DNA of 64,000 bases, from positions 1-64,000 of the forward strand of contig CANJRX010000001.1 of NCBI GenBank assembly GCA_947476895.1, read 5' to 3'. Under the pieces are notes generated by a model. That model worked only from the letters and a program-made list of their open reading frames with translations. It did no database searches and was not told the origin of the DNA. Shown here one piece after another: positions 59,556-64,000 of this stretch. The first letter of the stretch is position 1. Each line of letters begins with the position of its first letter. The translations under genes and the position numbers were made by a program. Origin of the DNA: Fidelibacterota bacterium. GTDB lineage: Bacteria > Pseudomonadota > Alphaproteobacteria > Rhodospirillales > Rhodospirillaceae.

Positions 59556-61808
59556 TTAGTAAGCGAGCGGATCCGGACGCACTTGGAACTTCACGATGTT
59601 CGGGCCTGAAGCACCGTCTTCCGCACCTTCCTGGTGCCAGACGGTCTGCATGGCGTAGGTCGCGTAGACGCCGCGGCCTTTCCAACCAGCCTTCGCATCA
59701 TCGATACGGCCATCCATACCACGCGTGTGGAAGTCCATCGGGTACGGTACGCGCATCACGGCCCATTTCTCGGCCTTCGCATCGAAGGCGAGCAGCGAGT
59801 CGGAGTTCGAACCCGCGAGGATCGGGATGTCTTTACCCATGCCCAAGGTGTCGTGGATATCGACCCACATCAGATAGTGGAAGTCGGTCGAGCCGTTCTT
59901 CACACCGGCGTACTTCGGACCGGGGCTATCCCAATAGGTCCAACCTTCGGGGCAATGCTGACCCGTGGCCGTGGGGCCGCTGAGAACTTTGCACTTGGTA
60001 CGATCGAGACGGCCCAAGCGGCCTTGCGCGAAGCCGGCGTAAGCGATGCCCTTCGAGTCCACGCTCATGCCGCGGATGTTGAAGCCTTCGTAGTCGCCGT
60101 TCGGAAGCTTGGCGGCTTCATAGACTTCGGCGCGGCAGGTTTCCGGCGGATTGGTGCCGGGGTGGAACTTCGCGATCTGGGACGGCCACGGACCGGTCTT
60201 GGCGTACCACATGGAACCATCGCTCGGGTCCACGTCTTGGCCATAGGTGCCGCCGGTCAGACGCGTGTCCTTCGTCGGATCGCCTTCCGTGGTGTTGGCA
60301 GCCAAACCACCGCCTTCCGGATCGGCGTTGTTCGCGCCGCGCGCGGGCTTGTTCCAAGCTTCGCGGTCCGGGGTGATGACGACTTCGCTCAAGCCACCGA
60401 CCTTAGACGGCGTCTTGGAGTTGGTGTCGGCAACCATCGGGCACCAGCCCATGGCTTTGGTCGGATCCTTGGTGGCATCCCACACGTCGACGTCAACCCA
60501 GCTCGCGATATCGGTGCCGGAGAAGTACATCTTCTTGTCGGTGGACTGCATCAGATGGTGCAAGTTGTTGCACATCGGCACGCCAGAGATTTGCTTGGTC
60601 TTCGGGTCGTACTGGACGGCCGTCGACGTTGCTTTACCGGGCTGCGGCCAATACTTCGCATACTTGCTGATGTTTGCATCGGTGCAGTACGCGGGCTTTG
60701 CCACGGATTCAGCGGCCTTCTTACGATCGCGGAAACCACGGTCGGTGATCCACAGCTTGCCCTTGTGATCGAACATCGGGTTGTGCGGAACGCCCTGTTG
60801 GTTTTCATCCGGATGCTCGAGCAGCGTCACGCTCTTGGTCTGATCGACCTTGTAAGCGAATTCCGATTGCTCGTTCGTGGCCGGGTTCAAAACTTCGATG
60901 TAGCCGTGCATGGCGGTGATGCCATAGATCGGGCCATTCGAATTGACGGTGGGGTTGTTACGGTCCGACGAGGTCAGATCGTGGATGTAGCGGCCGTTGC
61001 CCCAATCCCACGAGGTCAGAACGATGTTGCGTTCCATGCCAGCCGGACGCGGCGGGGCTTCCGTCGGGGTGTCGCCGTTTTCAACGCGCTTGGTGAAGTC
61101 GGCGAACATCTGCAAGCCACGCGCGCGACCGAACTGGGTCATGCTGTTGACCATGGTGGCGGCGTGCTCGGGACCGGTGTTGCCAACGGCTTGGTCGCCA
61201 TCGGCGCGGGCTTTGGTGATGCGCTCGGCCCAGCCTTCCGGCGTGTTGTTCAGAAGTGTGCGCGTCGTCTTGTCGCCCTGCTGGTGACACTGGATGCAAC
61301 CATGCTTCAAGTGATGCAGCCACATCTGCTGGGTCTGCATTGTCATCGCGATGCCGTTGCCCTTCGGACCCGAACCCGGGAACTCGGAGGCATCAGGAAT
61401 CTTCATCAGAGTCTGCCAATAGTTGGCCGGATAATATTCGGCTGCCGCTTTCGCGTTCGGCGCCACAACGGCCTTCAGTTGAAGGTTCTTGCCGGGCACA
61501 GCGTCTTTCACATGTTCCGAGTCGACCAGGCCGTAGCCACGGACCCAAACTTCGTATTTGTGCTTGGGCAGTTCCGGCAGCATGAAGCGGCCTTGATCGT
61601 CGGTGACGACAATCTTGATGAACTTGGTCTTGGATTCGTTGGTCTCAGCGATGACCCAGACGCCGGCTTCTGGACCCTTGGGGCCCATCACAACGCCGCC
61701 GATGCCATTCGGATTGACGGGAACCGCCGGCGCGGCCGCATTGGCAGCACCGCTGATCGCGATCAAACACGTGGACGCAAACAGCGTCCGGACGAATTGT
61801 TTATTCAT
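59556..61808 (-). CDS. CxxCH cytochrome/beta-propeller protein, copy 2
   Basis: The protein has 750 residues; the ATG at 61808 follows AGGAGG. It has the same plan as copy 1: signal peptide (about 1-26), CarboxypepD_reg-like domain (G-G-V-V-M-G-P-K-G-P-E-A-G-V-W-V, about 36-120), haem site C-I-Q-C-H (about 173) and a C-terminal beta-propeller. It is much closer to copy 3 than to copy 1. Six conserved cysteines (Y-C-T-D, P-M-C-N, W-C-P-M, E-T-C-R, T-K-C-K, H-C-P-E) probably form three disulphides, fitting an exported protein. No DUF1592/DUF1552 partner is adjacent here. Confidence 0.87.
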   Translation of the reverse strand: MNKQFVRTLFASTCLIAISGAANAAAPAVPVNPNGIGGVVMGPKGPEAGVWVIAETNESKTKFIKIVVTDDQGRFMLPELPKHKYEVWVRGYGLVDSEHVKDAVPGKNLQLKAVVAPNAKAAAEYYPANYWQTLMKIPDASEFPGSGPKGNGIAMTMQTQQMWLHHLKHGCIQCHQQGDKTTRTLLNNTPEGWAERITKARADGDQAVGNTGPEHAATMVNSMTQFGRARGLQMFADFTKRVENGDTPTEAPPRPAGMERNIVLTSWDWGNGRYIHDLTSSDRNNPTVNSNGPIYGITAMHGYIEVLNPATNEQSEFAYKVDQTKSVTLLEHPDENQQGVPHNPMFDHKGKLWITDRGFRDRKKAAESVAKPAYCTDANISKYAKYWPQPGKATSTAVQYDPKTKQISGVPMCNNLHHLMQSTDKKMYFSGTDIASWVDVDVWDATKDPTKAMGWCPMVADTNSKTPSKVGGLSEVVITPDREAWNKPARGANNADPEGGGLAANTTEGDPTKDTRLTGGTYGQDVDPSDGSMWYAKTGPWPSQIAKFHPGTNPPETCRAEVYEAAKLPNGDYEGFNIRGMSVDSKGIAYAGFAQGRLGRLDRTKCKVLSGPTATGQHCPEGWTYWDSPGPKYAGVKNGSTDFHYLMWVDIHDTLGMGKDIPILAGSNSDSLLAFDAKAEKWAVMRVPYPMDFHTRGMDGRIDDAKAGWKGRGVYATYAMQTVWHQEGAEDGASGPNIVKFQVRPDPLAY

Positions 61809-62142
61809 AGCCTGTCTATCCTCCTCATATGACCGCCCGGCCGGATGGCCGTGCGCGGCGCTCCAAAGTCTCCCGAAGGCGGGCGGCTGATGCTTAGCCT
61901 GCCAATGCCATCTAATGCTTTCTTACGCGAAACTTAAGCGAAATGAATATTAAAATGATGTTTAGCGTGGGCGGAGGGGTGTTACACGCGGGCGCTGAAA
62001 GCGCGGCGGAAGGCCTTGATCTAGGCCAATAAAAGGTCTGCTAGACCCCAAAAGAAAACCGCGGCGCTGAGGTTTCCCTCGGCACCGCGGTCATCGACTT
62101 CTACTCTGGCCTTTCGGCCTATTCTATAGACTTATCAGTAGC
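61809..62142. other. Intergenic region between cytochrome copies 2 and 3
   Basis: A 334-base gap with no coding signal. It contains the AGGAGG of copy 2, an AT-rich stretch (about 61915-61965, including AATATTAAAATGATG) that is the likely copy 2 promoter, and the copy 3 terminator at 62059-62092. Confidence 0.6.
62055..62092 (-). terminator. Terminator after cytochrome/beta-propeller copy 3
   Basis: CCGCGG at 62059-62064 pairs with CCGCGG at 62087-62092, with an inner GAGG/CCTC stem. On the minus strand it runs into TTTTCTTTTGGGG. It resembles the terminator of copy 2 in placement. Confidence 0.75.
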
Positions 62143-64000
62143 TTAGAACGCGAGCGGATCCGGACGAACCTGGAACTTAACCATGGTCGGACCCGACGAA
62201 CCGTCTTCGCCACCTTCTTCGTGCCACACGGGCTGCATGGCGTAGGTCGCGTAAACGCCGCGGCCTTTCCAACCAGCTTTCGCGTCATCGATACGGCCGT
62301 CCATACCGCGGGTATGGAAGTCCATCGGATACGGCACGCGCATCACGGTCCACTTCTCGGCCTTCGTATCGAAAGCGAGCAGCGAGTCGGAGTTGGAGCC
62401 GGTCAGGATCGGCACGTCTTTGCCGAGGCCCAAGGTGTCGTGGATATCAACCCACATCAGATAGTGGAAGTCGGTCGAGCCGGTCTTCACGCCCGGGTAT
62501 TTCGGACCCGGCGAATCCCAGTACGTCCAACCTTCGGGGCACTGTTGACCAGTGGCCTGCGGGCCGCTCAAGATTTTGCACTTGCTGCGGTCGAGGCGAC
62601 CCAAGCGGCCTTGCGCGAAGCCGGCGTAAGCAACGCCCTTCGAGTCAACGCTCATGCCGCGGATGTTGAAGCCTTCGTAGTTCACGCCGTCAGCCAACTT
62701 GGCCGCTTCGTAAACTTCCGCACGGCAGGTTTCCGGCGGATTGGTGCCGGGGTTGAACTTCACGATCTGCGACGGCCACGGACCGGTCTTGGCGTACCAC
62801 ATGCTGTGATCCGTCATGTCGACGTCCATGCCGTAGGTGCCGCCGGTGAGACGCGTGTCCTTCTTCGGATCGCTTTCGCCCATGTTACCCATGGCCAAAC
62901 CGCCGCCTTCCGGATCAGCATTGTTCGCAGCGCGTGCGGGCTTGTTCCATTTTTCACGATCGGCATCGATCACCACTTCGTTCAAAGCACCCGCTTTGGA
63001 CGGCGTGGTCGAGTTGGTGTCGGCAACCATCGGGCACCAGCCCATGGCTTGCTTAGCATCGTGAGTCTTGTCCCACACATCAACGTCAGCCCAGCTCGCG
63101 ATATCGGTGCCGGAAGCGTACATCTTGTGATCGGTCGCCTGCATCAAGTGGTGCAGGTTGTTGCACATCGGAACGCCCGAGATCGCTTTGGTCTTGGGAT
63201 CGTATTCAACCAAAGTCGCCGTGGCTTTGCCGGGCTGCGGCCAGTACTTGGCATACTTGCTGACGTTGGCGTCCGAGCAATAAGCCGGCTTCGCTTCAGC
63301 TTCAGCGGCCTTCTTGCGATCGCGGAAACCACGGTCGGTGATCCACAGCTTGCCGTTGTGATCGAACATCGGGTTATGCGGAACGCCGTTACGGGCGGGA
63401 TCCGGCTCTTCGAGGAGCGTGACGCCCTTGGTGCCATCGACGCGATAACCGAATTCCGACTGCGCGTTGGTGTTCGGGTTCAGCACTTCGATGAAGCCGT
63501 GCATGGCGGTGATGCCGTAGATCGAGCCATTCGCGTTCTTGGTCGGGTCGTTACGATCGGACGAGGTCAGATCGTGGATGTAGCGACCGTTGCCCCAATC
63601 CCACGAGGTCAGAACGATGTTGCGTTCCATACCAGCCGGACGCGGCGGAGCTTCGGTCGGTGTGTCACCGTTTTCGACGCGCTTGGTGAAGTCAGCGAAC
63701 ATCTGCAGACCGCGAGCGCGACCGAACTGAGTCATGCCGTTGACCATGGTGGCAGCGTGTTCAGGACCGGTGTTGCCGATCGCCTGGTCGCCTTCAGCGC
63801 GCGACTTGGTGATACGTTCGGCCCAACCTTCCGGGGTGTTGTTCAGGAGCGTACGTGTCGTCTTGTCGCCCTGCTGGTGACACTGGATGCAACCGTTCTT
63901 CAGGTGCTGCAGCCACATCTGCTGCGTCTGCATCGTCATCGCAATGCCGTTGCCCTTCGGACCCGTGCCCGGGAATTCCGAGGCGTCCGGGAGCTTCATC
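62143..64000 (-). CDS. CxxCH cytochrome/beta-propeller protein, copy 3 (N-terminus beyond window)
   Basis: About 619 residues are visible; alignment to copy 2 shows that roughly the first 130 (signal peptide and CarboxypepD_reg-like domain) lie past the right edge. The ATG near 63999 is internal (K-L-P-D-A-S-E-F-P matches copy 2 K-I-P-D-A-S-E-F-P). The haem site C-I-Q-C-H and all six propeller cysteines are present. Similarity to copy 2 is high along the whole length, apart from small loops (G-P-I-Y versus G-S-I-Y; A-N-T-T-E-G versus G-N-M-G-E). This looks like a fairly recent tandem duplication. Confidence 0.87.
   Translation of the reverse strand, partial: MKLPDASEFPGTGPKGNGIAMTMQTQQMWLQHLKNGCIQCHQQGDKTTRTLLNNTPEGWAERITKSRAEGDQAIGNTGPEHAATMVNGMTQFGRARGLQMFADFTKRVENGDTPTEAPPRPAGMERNIVLTSWDWGNGRYIHDLTSSDRNDPTKNANGSIYGITAMHGFIEVLNPNTNAQSEFGYRVDGTKGVTLLEEPDPARNGVPHNPMFDHNGKLWITDRGFRDRKKAAEAEAKPAYCSDANVSKYAKYWPQPGKATATLVEYDPKTKAISGVPMCNNLHHLMQATDHKMYASGTDIASWADVDVWDKTHDAKQAMGWCPMVADTNSTTPSKAGALNEVVIDADREKWNKPARAANNADPEGGGLAMGNMGESDPKKDTRLTGGTYGMDVDMTDHSMWYAKTGPWPSQIVKFNPGTNPPETCRAEVYEAAKLADGVNYEGFNIRGMSVDSKGVAYAGFAQGRLGRLDRSKCKILSGPQATGQQCPEGWTYWDSPGPKYPGVKTGSTDFHYLMWVDIHDTLGLGKDVPILTGSNSDSLLAFDTKAEKWTVMRVPYPMDFHTRGMDGRIDDAKAGWKGRGVYATYAMQPVWHEEGGEDGSSGPTMVKFQVRPDPLAF

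Noticed and set aside
59634-61832. A 732-codon open frame antisense to cytochrome copy 2
   Set aside because: It lies wholly opposite a protein with clear domains, signal peptide, ribosome site and terminator. Long antisense frames are common in GC-rich genes. The same applies to 1539-2543, 3746-5119, 53131-54456 and similar frames.

Overview
The window is a GC-rich chromosomal segment from an alphaproteobacterium. The evidence is the order obgE-proB-proA-nadD-rsfS-rlmH, the divergent kdsB-pheA / membrane-bound cytochrome c pair, a yejABE-type peptide importer with separate ATPases, a thrS-infC...rpmI-rplT-pheS-pheT cluster, and a perfect CtrA-type box (TTAA-N7-TTAA). The exact order cannot be fixed from the sequence alone.

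Layout. 1-1.65 kb: the end of an IS3-family element abuts a MacB/FtsX-type permease that has lost its 5' part. 1.65-20.3 kb: an accessory region dominated by exported proteins on the minus strand. It holds two paralogous operons. Operon A runs 8216 to 1656: DUF1592 haem lipoprotein, DUF1552 Tat protein, a protein with secreted Lipoprotein_15-like repeats, an uncharacterised 'GIDN' protein, then a divergent creatininase-like protein. Operon B runs 16154 to 10540: GIDN protein, DUF1592, DUF1552, Lipoprotein_15. It is preceded by a c-type cytochrome/beta-propeller protein and a secreted alpha/beta hydrolase. Between A and B lies a deletion scar joining a broken histidine kinase to a broken ArsR regulator, followed by a DUF899 protein. 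20.4-23.8 kb: a secreted caspase-like peptidase, tRNA-Ser(CGA) and a QEGLA-motif metallopeptidase. 23.9-33.4 kb: housekeeping genes (rplU, rpmA, obgE, proBA, nadD, rsfS, rlmH, pheA, kdsB, cytochrome c, hisN-like). 33.5-39.8 kb: a five-gene peptide ABC importer. 39.9-44.8 kb: an orphan fliN, a GST, a TPR protein, an alpha/beta hydrolase and two glycosyltransferases. 44.9-56.4 kb: thrS and infC, a four-gene accessory insertion with paired operators, then rpmI-rplT-pheS-ASCH-pheT and lepA. 56.4-59.5 kb: a small membrane protein, a DnaA-box pair, a 22-bp palindrome, tRNA-Ser(GGA), a membrane protein and an rsmC-like/rsuA pair. 59.5-64 kb: two more tandem copies of the cytochrome/beta-propeller protein, the last cut by the window edge.

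The best candidate for an undescribed system is the exported DUF1592-DUF1552-Lipoprotein_15-GIDN module. It occurs twice in tandem and lies near three copies of a CxxCH/beta-propeller protein with a carboxypeptidase-regulatory-like N-terminus. Every member carries a Sec, lipoprotein or Tat export signal, and two of the families carry c-type haem motifs. I infer a periplasmic or cell-surface redox system acting on an unknown, perhaps polymeric, substrate; the secreted hydrolase and creatininase-like protein could process its products. No substrate can be read from the sequence.

Other points of note are an apparent AUA start for infC, a likely AUC start for rsfS, two REP-like inverted repeat pairs each placed between convergent genes, and an oriC-like cluster of DnaA boxes and GANTC sites at 56.7-57.0 kb.
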